Shown one piece after another: positions 1-8,151 of a stretch of DNA of 12,652 bases; positions within the stretch are counted from its first letter, which is position 1, and every line of letters starts with the position of its first letter. The notes under the pieces are model-generated. The model was not told the DNA's origin, did no database searches, and worked only from the letters and a program-made list of their open reading frames with translations. The position numbers were made by a program, and so were the translations under genes. Source of the DNA: an uncultured Caulobacter sp. (lineage in GTDB: Bacteria; Pseudomonadota; Alphaproteobacteria; Caulobacterales; Caulobacteraceae); NCBI GenBank assembly GCA_937991555.1, contig CALKHU010000145.1:1-12652 (forward strand). Direction: 5' to 3'.

Positions 1-162
1 GGCGGCGGGTACTTCCAGCATGAAGCCGGCGCGCCCCTCGCGGATGACCAGCCCCTGAACCAGGCCCGCCGACGACAGTCCGCGCCCGGATCGCGGGTCG
101 ATCACGGCGTCCAGCGCCCGCAGCGCGGCGTCACGGTCGGCGGAGGTGTGAAAGCTGGTCAT
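1..162 (-). CDS. mrp: Mrp/ApbC-type iron-sulfur cluster carrier ATPase, N-terminal 54 residues (cut by window edge)
   Basis: Reading leftward from an ATG at 162, 54 codons stay open to the window edge. The translated stretch contains LDAVIDPRSGRGLSSAG (residues 17-33) and GLVIREGRAGFMLEV (37-51). This is the pattern of the small MIP18-like domain (formerly DUF59) that precedes the P-loop ATPase domain in Mrp/ApbC proteins, which carry Fe-S clusters to target proteins in the cytoplasm. The ATPase domain lies outside the window, so the catalytic motifs cannot be checked. The gene is divergent from hflK with 99 nt between the start codons. A lone MIP18-family protein (SufT/PaaD-like) is the main alternative; the AGLVQGL-x-R-x-G-R-x-GFMLEV pattern favours Mrp. 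Confidence 0.8.
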   Translation of the reverse strand, partial: MTSFHTSADRDAALRALDAVIDPRSGRGLSSAGLVQGLVIREGRAGFMLEVPAA

Positions 163-217
163 GTCGGGATCGGCTTGCCTTGGAGGGCGGGGCGTCACAT
201 ATCCGCATGACAGCGCC

Positions 218-229
218 GGCTTGCAAGCC
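218..229. repeat. 12-bp perfect palindrome in the mrp-hflK divergent intergenic region
   Basis: GGCTTGCAAGCC is its own reverse complement and lies 33 nt before the hflK start. Its left half, with one flanking base (CGGCTTGC, 217-224), recurs at 171-178. It could be an operator for a dimeric regulator shared by the divergent genes, or the base of a small leader hairpin. No recognised regulator site matches it. Confidence 0.3.
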
Positions 230-261
230 CGCCGACACACGACGGAAAAGCGACGCACTAC

Positions 262-1398
262 ATGCCATGGAATGACAACGCCAATCCCGGTCCCTGGGGA
301 TCGCCCCCGCCGCCCGGCGGCAAGGACGAACCCGGGCGCGGAGAGCCGGGCGGACGCGGTCCTCGACGCCCCTCCGGCCCCGGCCGCGGCCCCGGAGGAA
401 CTCCGCCGGACCTTGGCGAGATCCAGCGCCGGATAGAGGCCTTTCTCGCCGGCCTGACCGGCGGCGGTCCGGGTGGCCCCGTCCCCGTCCGCAAGCTCGC
501 CCCGATGGTGGGCGGCGTGCTGGCGGCCTTCTACCTGCTGGCGGGCGTCATCGTGGTCAGTCCCCGCGAAGAGGCGGTGGTCACCACCTTCGGCGCCTGG
601 ACCCGCACCTACGGCCCCGGCATCGGCTATCACCTGCCGATCATCGAGCGGTCGCGAAAGATCGACGTCACCACCCTGCGCACCGCCAGCATCGGCGGCG
701 GCACCGGCGATGGCGACACCCTCATGCTGACCGGCGACGAGAACATCGTCGACCTGAGCTTCTCGGTGACCTGGCGGGTGTCGAGCCCCGGGCGCTACCT
801 GTTCAACATCGCCGACCCGGACGCGACCCTGAAGGCGGTGGCCGAGAGCGCCATGCGCGAGGTCATCGGCCGCAGCGCGCTCGAGCCGATCATCAGCCGC
901 GGCCGCGGCCAGATCCAGATCGAGGTCGCGCAGCTGATGCAACGCATCCTGGACAGCTACGGCGCCGGCATCGTCATCGACGGCGTCCAGATCAGCGAGG
1001 CGAACCCTCCGAAGGAGGTCGTCGACGCCTTCCGGGACGTGAACAACGCCAGCCAGTTCGCTGAATCGCTCGCCAACCAGGCGCGGGGCCAGGCGGCCCA
1101 GGTCCGGCAGGCCGCCCTCGGCTACAAGGCCCAGGTGGTCCGCGAGGCCGCCGGTGAGGCGGCGCGCTTCAACCAGGTCTACGAGCAGTACCGCCTCGCG
1201 CCGGGCGTGACCCGCGACCGCCTCTACATCGAGACGATGGAACGGGTGCTCGGCAAGACCAACAAGGTCATCGTCGACAGCAAGGGCGCCAGCGCACCGC
1301 TCATCCTGCCGCCGGACGTGTTCCGGCCGAAGGCCGCGCCGCAGTCGTCCACGACCGTCCCGGCGACGCCGGCCCGCGCCCAGGGAGGCGCCCAATGA
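262..1398 (+). CDS. hflK: HflK, membrane-anchored SPFH subunit of the FtsH modulator complex
   Basis: This 378-residue protein pairs with HflC in a large inner-membrane assembly that encloses and modulates the AAA protease FtsH. The start MPWNDNANPGPWGSP is the HflK signature. Residues 10-50 are a Gly/Pro-rich cytoplasmic tail. One transmembrane segment spans about 83-100, followed by the band-7/SPFH domain (about 100-290, beginning SPREEAVVTTFG) with a long Ala/Gln/Arg-rich helical stretch near 270-320. The C-terminus after about 345 is Pro/Ala-rich and low in complexity. It is somewhat shorter than E. coli HflK. Its TGA overlaps the hflC ATG (ATGA, 1395-1398), so the two are probably translationally coupled. 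No strong Shine-Dalgarno sequence precedes the ATG; the conserved N-terminus fixes the start. Confidence 0.95.
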   Translation: MPWNDNANPGPWGSPPPPGGKDEPGRGEPGGRGPRRPSGPGRGPGGTPPDLGEIQRRIEAFLAGLTGGGPGGPVPVRKLAPMVGGVLAAFYLLAGVIVVSPREEAVVTTFGAWTRTYGPGIGYHLPIIERSRKIDVTTLRTASIGGGTGDGDTLMLTGDENIVDLSFSVTWRVSSPGRYLFNIADPDATLKAVAESAMREVIGRSALEPIISRGRGQIQIEVAQLMQRILDSYGAGIVIDGVQISEANPPKEVVDAFRDVNNASQFAESLANQARGQAAQVRQAALGYKAQVVREAAGEAARFNQVYEQYRLAPGVTRDRLYIETMERVLGKTNKVIVDSKGASAPLILPPDVFRPKAAPQSSTTVPATPARAQGGAQ

Positions 1399-2252
1399 AC
1401 AACCCGCGTCTGATCTTCTACGGCGTTATCGCCGCCATCGCCCTCGTGCTGCTGGGCAACACCTTCTACGTGGTCGACCAGACCCAGCAGGCGCTGGTCG
1501 TCCGCATCGGCGAGGTCGTGCGCACCGTCAACGCCACGCCCGACGACGGCCCCGGCCTGAAGATGAAGGTCCCCTTCCTCGAAAGCCGCCTGCTGTTCGA
1601 CAAGCGCAACCAGGCCCTGCAGGTGAACCGGCAGGAAATCCTGACGGCAAACCAGGAACGGCTGATGGTCGACGCCTTCGTGCGTTACCGCATCAACGAC
1701 CCGCAGCGCTTCTACACCGGGCTCGGCGACGACCGGACGGCCAAGGACCGCCTCGGCTCGGTGATCAACGCCTCGCTGCGCCAGGTGCTCGGCTCGGCCA
1801 GCTCGGAGGACATCATCTCGATGCGCCGGTCGCAGCTGACCCAGCAGGTGCGTCAGGACCTCGCCGACCGCACCTCCCGCTCGCGGCTGGGCCTGCAGGT
1901 CATAGACGTGCGCCTGCGCAGCGCCGACCTGCCGGAAGCGAACCAGGAAGCGGTCTTCAACCGCATGCAGACGGCCCGCCAGCAGGAAGCCGCCCGCATC
2001 CGCGCCGAGGGCCAGCAGCGCCAGCGCGAGATCGTCGCCACCGCCACACAGGAAGCGGAAACCATCCGCGGTGAGGCGGACGCCGAACGCGCCCGCATCT
2101 TCGCCTCGAGCTTCGGCAAGGACCCGTCCTTCGCGGCCTACTACCGGTCGCTGCAGGCCTACGAGGCGTCGATGGACGAGGGCACGACCCTGGTGCTCTC
2201 GCCGGACAGCGCCTTCTTCCGCTACTTCCAGCGCGGCCCGAACGCGCAGTAG
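1395..2252 (+). CDS. hflC: HflC, SPFH partner of HflK
   Basis: This 285-residue protein is the second subunit of the HflKC complex. An N-terminal transmembrane anchor (about residues 6-24, rich in Ile/Ala/Leu) leads into YVVDQTQQALVVRIGEV, the typical opening of the HflC band-7 domain. A long charged Gln/Arg/Glu/Ala-rich helix follows (about 190-235), then the conserved SFGKDPSFAAYYRSLQAYE and the end motif LVLSPDSAFFRYF. It is shorter than E. coli HflC, mainly by lacking insertions in the middle. The start overlaps hflK by 4 nt. In many alphaproteobacteria a DegP-type protease gene follows hflC. Here the next gene, serB, is convergent, so the transcription unit appears to end at the hairpins just downstream. 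Confidence 0.95.
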   Translation: MNNPRLIFYGVIAAIALVLLGNTFYVVDQTQQALVVRIGEVVRTVNATPDDGPGLKMKVPFLESRLLFDKRNQALQVNRQEILTANQERLMVDAFVRYRINDPQRFYTGLGDDRTAKDRLGSVINASLRQVLGSASSEDIISMRRSQLTQQVRQDLADRTSRSRLGLQVIDVRLRSADLPEANQEAVFNRMQTARQQEAARIRAEGQQRQREIVATATQEAETIRGEADAERARIFASSFGKDPSFAAYYRSLQAYEASMDEGTTLVLSPDSAFFRYFQRGPNAQ

Positions 2253-2269
2253 CGGGGGACTGGATACGG

Positions 2270-2287
2270 CGTCCCCGCGAGGGGACG
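2270..2287. terminator. Hairpin with GCGA tetraloop after hflC
   Basis: CGTCCCC (2270-2276) pairs fully with GGGGACG (2281-2287) around the GNRA-type loop GCGA, 18 nt after the hflC stop. Only TTGT follows, so the U-tract is poor. It probably acts as a terminator or 3'-end stabiliser for hflKC, together with the next hairpin. Confidence 0.5.
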
Positions 2288-2296
2288 TTGTCGCCT

Positions 2297-2324
2297 GTCC
2301 CCGACACTTCGAAGGGTCGGGGAC
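2297..2324. terminator. Second, 9-bp hairpin between convergent hflC and serB
   Basis: GTCCCCGAC (2297-2305) pairs perfectly with GTCGGGGAC (2316-2324). The 10-nt loop contains the small palindrome CTTCGAAG. It ends 2 nt before the serB stop triplet (2327-2329), so it can serve as a bidirectional terminator for both converging genes. No run of T follows on either strand. Confidence 0.55.
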
Positions 2325-2326
2325 GG

Positions 2327-3238
2327 CTACCGGCGGTCGCCGGAAGCCGTCGCCATGAATTCGTCCGCCCGGTAGCCCTGGAAATAGAGCAGCGCGGTCA
2401 GGTCAGCGTGGTCGACCCGGGCGTGGGCCTTCTCGGCCACCACCGGCTTGGCGCGATAGGCGACGCCGAGGCCGGCGGCCTCGATCATCGCCAGGTCGTT
2501 GGCGCCATCGCCGATCGCCAGCGCCTCGGCCGGCGTCACGCCCAGCGCCGCCGCCTCTTCCCGCAGCGCCGCCAGCTTGGCCTCGCGGCCGAGGATCGGC
2601 TCGCCGACCGCGCCCGTGAGGGCGGCGCCGTCGTCGATGAGGGTGTTGGCGCGGTTGGCGTGGAAGCCCGCGGCCGCCATCACCCGGCTGGTGAAGAAGG
2701 TGAAGCCGCCGCTGACCAGCACGCAGCGCGCGCCGTGCGCGGCCATCGTCCGCACCAGCGTCTCCGCGCCGGGATTGAGCCTCACGCGGTCGTCGTAACA
2801 GGCCTGCAGCGTGTCGAGGCCAAGGCCCTTCAGCATCGCCACCCGTTCACGCAGCGCGCCCTCGAAGGCCAGCTCGCCGCGCATCGCCCGCTCGGTGATT
2901 TCGGCCACCTGGGCTTTCACCCCCGCGAAATCGGCCAGCTCGTCGATGCATTCGCAGCCGATGATGGTGCTGTCCATGTCGGCGACGAGCAGACGCTTGC
3001 GGCGTCCCTCGGCCGGCTGCACGCAGACGTCGGCGCCCCGGCCGGCGAGCACCGTTTCCAGCCGTTCGCGGACGAGGCTCCGCAGGTCGCTGTCGACGAA
3101 AAGGTCGGCCGCGACCGGACCCAGCAGGTCGGGCGCCGAGGCCTTCAGCCCCATGCGCTCGAGTTCGATGCCGGCGGCCTCGAGGACGGCGGGCAGGCGG
3201 AGGGCGTCGGTCGTGACCAGGGTGACGGCGAGGGACAT
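2327..3238 (-). CDS. serB: Phosphoserine phosphatase SerB
   Basis: SerB dephosphorylates L-3-phosphoserine in the last step of serine biosynthesis in the cytoplasm. The 303-residue protein has the HAD-superfamily motifs in order. Motif I is DMDST at 87-91: D87 is the nucleophile and D89 the acid/base. Motif II is SGGFTFF at 176-182. A motif III lysine candidate is K221 (GREAKLAAL). Motif IV is GDGANDL at 243-249. The cap region after motif I carries the SerB-typical ECIDELADFAG. Residues 1-75 form a degenerate N-terminal regulatory-type region. An upstream exported-protein gene on the same strand ends 48 nt before the ATG, so the two are probably co-transcribed. The ATG at 3238 gives the usual alphaproteobacterial SerB length. 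Confidence 0.95.
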   Translation of the reverse strand: MSLAVTLVTTDALRLPAVLEAAGIELERMGLKASAPDLLGPVAADLFVDSDLRSLVRERLETVLAGRGADVCVQPAEGRRKRLLVADMDSTIIGCECIDELADFAGVKAQVAEITERAMRGELAFEGALRERVAMLKGLGLDTLQACYDDRVRLNPGAETLVRTMAAHGARCVLVSGGFTFFTSRVMAAAGFHANRANTLIDDGAALTGAVGEPILGREAKLAALREEAAALGVTPAEALAIGDGANDLAMIEAAGLGVAYRAKPVVAEKAHARVDHADLTALLYFQGYRADEFMATASGDRR

Positions 3239-3286
3239 GCCGCGCCGCCTACCCTGCTTTCAGCGCGAGGGAAACCCGGCAGGCGC

Positions 3287-3748
3287 CTAGGACGGCGGCG
3301 TCGCGCCCGGCATCAGGCAGCGGGCCATGAAGCGGGCGGCGAACTCCTCGCCGGCCGACTTGTCTTCCAGATCGGTCGGGAAGTTGGCCATCATGTCCTT
3401 GAGTCCGGCCGTATAGACCTGGGTCGGGGTCATGTTCCGCTTGCCGCCCTCGGCGAAGGCCTCGTCGAGGTAGACCTGCCCCTGCCGGCCCATCACCTGC
3501 ATCATGAACATGGTCATCTTGCGGTCCGCTTCGGGGACCTTGCCGAACATGTCGGGGAAGGCGGCCGCCACCTGCTCGATCGCCACCAGGGCTACGCCGC
3601 AGCCCGCCTTGCCCTCCATGCTCAGCCCCACGGGCGGGGCCGCAAGGGGCGTCGGCGCGACCGGCGAGGTCGCCCCCGGCGCGGCGAGCGCGGGGACGGT
3701 AAGGCCGGCCGCGAGCGCGACGGCGAGAGTGGCGGACAGGATGCGCAT
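3287..3748 (-). CDS. Small exported protein of unknown function
   Basis: I do not recognise this 153-residue family. Residues 1-23 (MRILSATLAV... ending VPALAA) form a clear Sec signal peptide, probably cleaved after A22 or A23. The mature protein begins with a Pro/Ala linker and continues as a helical, Met-rich domain (for example KMTMFMMQVMG, 77-87; GLKDMMANF, 115-123). Two cysteines, C50 and C144, sit at opposite ends of the domain and could form a disulfide in the periplasm. The gene lies just upstream of serB on the same strand (48-nt gap) and starts only 17 nt from the divergent miaA start, so its promoter must overlap the miaA 5' end. Codon bias and the signal peptide support a real gene. 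Confidence 0.8.
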   Translation of the reverse strand: MRILSATLAVALAAGLTVPALAAPGATSPVAPTPLAAPPVGLSMEGKAGCGVALVAIEQVAAAFPDMFGKVPEADRKMTMFMMQVMGRQGQVYLDEAFAEGGKRNMTPTQVYTAGLKDMMANFPTDLEDKSAGEEFAARFMARCLMPGATPPS

Positions 3749-3765
3749 GGCTTAAGGCCCCCGGA

Positions 3766-4701
3766 ATGACTTCGCCCATCCTGCTCATCGCCGGGCCGAC
3801 GGCAAGCGGCAAGTCCGCGCTCGCCCTGCGCGCGGCGCGGGAGACCGGCGGCGAGATCGTCAATGCGGATGCGCTCCAGCTCTATGCCGACCTGCGGGCG
3901 CTCAGCGCCCGGCCGACGGCGGCGGAGACGGCGACCGCGCCGCACCACCTGTTCGGGATCGCGGACGGCGCCGACGGCTGGTCGGTGGGGCGCTGGACCC
4001 GCGCCGCCGCCGCGGTGCTGGCCGACATCGCCGCACGCGGCCGGACCGCGGTCGTGGTCGGCGGGACGGGCCTCTACTTCAAGGCGCTGACCGAAGGCCT
4101 GGCGGAGATTCCCGCGACGCCCCAAGCGGTCCGGCGCGAGATCGAGGCGCTGTTCGCGTCGCTGGGCGAGGCCCGGTTCCGCGAGCGGCTCGCGGCCGTC
4201 GATCCGGCCGCCGAGGCGCGCATCGCCCCGCACGACCGCATGCGGCTGACCCGGGCGATGGAGGTGTTCGCGGCTACCGGACGCTCCCTCAGCGCCTGGC
4301 GTGCCGAGACCCGGCCGACCCTGCCGGCGGACGCCTGGTCGGCGGCTGTGATCGAACCGCCGCGCGAGGTGCTCTACGCCCGCTGCGACGCCCGCTTCGA
4401 GGCGATGCTGGCTGAGGGCGCGCTGGACGAGGTGCGGACGCTTGTCGGCCGGGGCCTGCACCCGGACCAGCCGGTGATGAAGGCCGTCGGCGTGCGGGAA
4501 CTGGCCGCCTGCCTGCGCGGCGAGGCCTCGCTGGAGGACGCCGCCGCCCTGGCCCGCCAGGAGACGCGCCGCTACGCCAAGCGCCAGCTGACCTGGCTGC
4601 GCAACCAGACCCCGGACTGGCCGCGCATCGTCGAAACGGATCCCGAAGCGGCCTGGGGGCAATTCCTTGCGCTCAACCCGGCCTTGACCGCCAACCGTTA
4701 G
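3766..4701 (+). CDS. miaA: tRNA dimethylallyltransferase MiaA
   Basis: MiaA transfers the dimethylallyl group to N6 of A37 in tRNAs that read UNN codons, the first step toward ms2i6A. The 311-residue protein starts with a P-loop, GPTASGKS (10-17). NADALQLYADL (33-43) matches the usual NADS-x-Q-x-Y motif, with Ala in place of Ser at 36. HHLFG (60-64), VVVGGTGLYFKAL (97-109) and KRQLTWLRNQ near the C-terminus are the other family blocks. AAGG at 3754-3757 lies 8 nt before the ATG and is a reasonable Shine-Dalgarno. The gene is divergent from the small exported protein (17 nt between starts). The ilv leader begins right after its stop, and that leader's promoter may lie inside the miaA 3' end. 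Confidence 0.95.
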   Translation: MTSPILLIAGPTASGKSALALRAARETGGEIVNADALQLYADLRALSARPTAAETATAPHHLFGIADGADGWSVGRWTRAAAAVLADIAARGRTAVVVGGTGLYFKALTEGLAEIPATPQAVRREIEALFASLGEARFRERLAAVDPAAEARIAPHDRMRLTRAMEVFAATGRSLSAWRAETRPTLPADAWSAAVIEPPREVLYARCDARFEAMLAEGALDEVRTLVGRGLHPDQPVMKAVGVRELAACLRGEASLEDAAALARQETRRYAKRQLTWLRNQTPDWPRIVETDPEAAWGQFLALNPALTANR

Positions 4702-4712
4702 CGTGGCATCTG
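4684..4712 (+). promoter_or_regulatory. Possible promoter for the ilv leader, inside the miaA 3' end
   Basis: TTGACC at 4684-4689 is a good -35 element. The -10 region (around 4705-4712, GGCATCTG) matches poorly. It is placed correctly to start transcription just before the leader peptide. This is tentative. Confidence 0.25.
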
Positions 4713-4739
4713 CTCCAGCGACGATTTGGAGCAATCATC

Positions 4740-4781
4740 GTGCGCAGCGCGACCCCCCAGACGACCATCGTACTTACCTAG
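4740..4781 (+). CDS. ilv leader peptide, 13 codons, with consecutive Ile-Val-Leu codons
   Basis: A GTG at 4740 opens the frame M-R-S-A-T-P-Q-T-T-I-V-L-T followed by TAG (4779-4781). GGAG at 4728-4731 lies 8 nt upstream, an ideal Shine-Dalgarno position. The ATC GTA CTT codons (4767-4775) encode Ile, Val and Leu in a row, the three amino acids made through the IlvBN pathway. GTA and CTT are rare codons in GC-rich DNA, which would strengthen stalling when charged tRNA is scarce. The peptide lies upstream of an intrinsic terminator and the ilvB start, as expected for a ribosome-mediated attenuator. The arrangement is seen directly in the sequence; the regulatory role is inferred from it. Confidence 0.7.
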   Translation: MRSATPQTTIVLT

Positions 4782-4835
4782 CGGCCGACCTCGGCGCGAC
4801 CTGACCGTCGCGCTGTCGCCGGTCGCTGCATGCCA

Positions 4836-4861
4836 GGCCCCGTCCGCGGGCCTTTTTTATT
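4836..4861 (+). terminator. Intrinsic terminator (attenuator hairpin) before ilvB
   Basis: GGCCC (4836-4840) pairs with GGGCC (4848-4852) around CGTCCGC. Six T residues follow (4853-4858), then ATT. It is a textbook intrinsic terminator in high-GC DNA, and the ilvB ATG is only 26 nt further on. That position before the gene, with a leader peptide upstream, marks it as an attenuator rather than the miaA terminator alone. Confidence 0.8.
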
Positions 4862-4887
4862 GCCCTTTTCCGATCCGAGACGTCCTG

Positions 4888-6720
<1,833 letters not shown>

Positions 6721-6728
6721 GACGCGTC

Positions 6729-7286
6729 ATGAGCACCGATCCCGCAACCGATCCCGCCTCCGCCTACGACCTCTCCCATGTGGACGAGGTCGAGAACCTG
6801 GCCACCTTCGCCCTGCTCGTGGACAACGAGGCCGGCGTCCTGCACCGCGTGGTCGGCCTGTTCGCCGCGCGCGGCTACAACATCGAAAGCCTGACCGTCG
6901 CCGAGACCGACCGAAAGGCGCACACCAGCCGCATCACGATCGTCACCCGCGGCGCGCCGCATGTTCTGGACCAGATCGAGGCCCAGCTGTCGAAGGTGAT
7001 CAGCGTCCGCCGCGTGCACGACGTCACCCGCGACCCCAACGGCATCGAGCGCGAACTGGCGCTGGTGAAGGTGCGCGGCACGGGCCAGGACCGCGTCGAG
7101 GCGCTGCGCGTCTCGGACATCTTCCGCGCCAAGGTGATCGACACGACCTCGGAGAGCTTCGTGTTCGAGATCACCGGCGCGCCGGGCAAGATCGACAGCT
7201 TCGTGGAACTGATGCGTCCGCTCGGCCTTGTGGAACTGTCCCGCACCGGCGTCCTCTCCATCGAAAGGGGCGCCACGGGCATGTAG
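6729..7286 (+). CDS. ilvN: Acetolactate synthase small, regulatory subunit
   Basis: IlvN binds the IlvB catalytic subunit, raises its activity and confers feedback inhibition by valine. The 185-residue protein has an ACT domain at about 24-98, including FALLVDNEAGVLHRVVGLFAARGYNIESLTV (shown here by its ends: FALLVDNEAG at 27-36, RGYNIESLTV at 48-57). The second domain typical of long-form small subunits runs from about 100 to 180, with RELALVKV and FVFEITG. The first 20 residues are a short extension not needed for the fold. The gene starts 8 nt after the ilvB stop and is clearly co-transcribed with it. ilvC, which follows ilvN in some relatives, is not next here. Confidence 0.95.
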   Translation: MSTDPATDPASAYDLSHVDEVENLATFALLVDNEAGVLHRVVGLFAARGYNIESLTVAETDRKAHTSRITIVTRGAPHVLDQIEAQLSKVISVRRVHDVTRDPNGIERELALVKVRGTGQDRVEALRVSDIFRAKVIDTTSESFVFEITGAPGKIDSFVELMRPLGLVELSRTGVLSIERGATGM

Positions 7287-7299
7287 GGGAGACCCGAAC

Positions 7300-8151
7300 C
7301 TGCCGACCGCCCTGCTCCTCAGCCTCGCCCTCGCCGCCACGCCGCCGCCCGCGCCGGACGCCCTGCCCTATCCCGATCCCGCCGGCTGGTGGGAGGACGG
7401 ATGGCCAGCCGCGCCCGAGGCGGCCGACCCGCTCGGCGGCCGGCGTCCGGGCCGCGGCGAACGGACGGTTCCTGTCGACAACGGCGTCGAGCCGCTGATG
7501 TACCGCCTCTGGGGCCTGCAGCCGCTGCAGACCCAGCTGGTCCGGCGCGGCGAGGCGGTGCTCGAGGCCTGGGCCCGCCCGTCGCAGGGCGTTCGCCAGG
7601 CCGTGATCCGCGTCACCCTTCGGCGGGACGGCAAGGCCTTTGTCCAGGCCCGGGCCGGGCTCGGCTGCTGCGAACCCCACATCGGCCGCCGCGTCGGCTT
7701 CGACGCGGAACTGGACGTCGGCCCGGCGGCGGCCGTCCGGGCCGTGGTCGACGACCCGATGTGGGAAGCCCCCCGCTTCGTGACCACCGAGGAGGCCGAC
7801 GGAACCGCGCTGACCCTCTGCGTCGACGGCGTCTCCTGGGACGTGACGCTGGCCACGTCCGGCCGCAGCCGCCACCTGCGCCGCGCCTGTCTGGACGAGG
7901 AGACCGGCGCGATCGCGCCGGCGCTGCAGGCCGCCCTCGGCGCAGCCCTCGGCCGCGAGCCCCGCTTCGACCTGCTGTTTCCGCGCGGGGCCGACTTCAG
8001 CGCCGCCCGGCGACGCTACGAGGAGCTGGTCGCCCGGGGCGGTCGGCTGAAACCCGCGCCCGGCGACCGGCCCCAGGTCGCGCCGGCGACAGTTCCGCTC
8101 GACGAGCCCGCGTCGGAGGATCACTCTCCGCCGCGGGAGGATCCTGGATGA
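7300..8151 (+). CDS. Exported protein of unknown function, apparent CTG start
   Basis: I do not recognise this family. The frame is open from inside ilvN to 8151, but no ATG or GTG occurs before the hydrophobic stretch. The best start is CTG at 7300: GGAG (7288-7291) lies 8 nt upstream, and the product (283 residues) then begins M-P-T-A-L-L-L-S-L-A-L-A-A-T, a short signal-like segment lacking basic residues. A TTG at 7228 inside ilvN is the alternative. The mature part has a Trp/Pro-rich start, a core with a Cys pair (GLGCCEPHIG, C123-C124), further cysteines at 174 and 197, and a disordered Pro-rich tail after 250. Its TGA overlaps the next ATG (ATGA, 8148-8151), so the pair is coupled. It lies 13 nt after ilvN and may be a distal part of that transcript. 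Confidence 0.7.
   Translation: MPTALLLSLALAATPPPAPDALPYPDPAGWWEDGWPAAPEAADPLGGRRPGRGERTVPVDNGVEPLMYRLWGLQPLQTQLVRRGEAVLEAWARPSQGVRQAVIRVTLRRDGKAFVQARAGLGCCEPHIGRRVGFDAELDVGPAAAVRAVVDDPMWEAPRFVTTEEADGTALTLCVDGVSWDVTLATSGRSRHLRRACLDEETGAIAPALQAALGAALGREPRFDLLFPRGADFSAARRRYEELVARGGRLKPAPGDRPQVAPATVPLDEPASEDHSPPREDPG

Larger units (their letters stand above)
4740..4861 (+). promoter_or_regulatory. Transcription attenuator of ilvBN (alternative pairing region)
   Basis: GCGCGACC occurs twice, at 4747-4754 inside the leader peptide codons and at 4794-4801 after its stop. Both copies are complementary to GTCGCGC (4807-4813, 7 bp) and to GGTCGC (4821-4826, 6 bp). These pairings exclude each other. 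The copy at 4794-4800 with 4807-4813 forms a 7-bp hairpin with loop CTGACC. The pairing 4796-4801 with 4821-4826 could be extended by GGCC 4783-4786 with GGCC 4836-4839, which would take the left arm of the terminator. A ribosome stalled on Ile-Val-Leu would mask part of the first copy. The layout is seen directly; the switching model is inference. Confidence 0.6.

Noticed and set aside
2288..3769. 493-codon open frame on the plus strand
   Set aside because: It lies opposite serB and the small exported gene. Its His/Arg/Gly-rich translation is typical of antisense frames in GC-rich DNA, and serB has all catalytic motifs.
4726..4887. A 54-residue N-terminal extension of IlvB from TTG at 4726
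   Set aside because: It runs through the leader peptide region and the terminator hairpin, has no resemblance to AHAS proteins, and the ATG at 4888 gives a normal-length enzyme.
7389..8147. Long upstream extension of the NTF2-like protein
   Set aside because: The upstream part is Arg/Pro-rich and overlaps the exported Cys-pair protein in another frame. The ATG at 8148 has a strong Shine-Dalgarno and opens a signal peptide.
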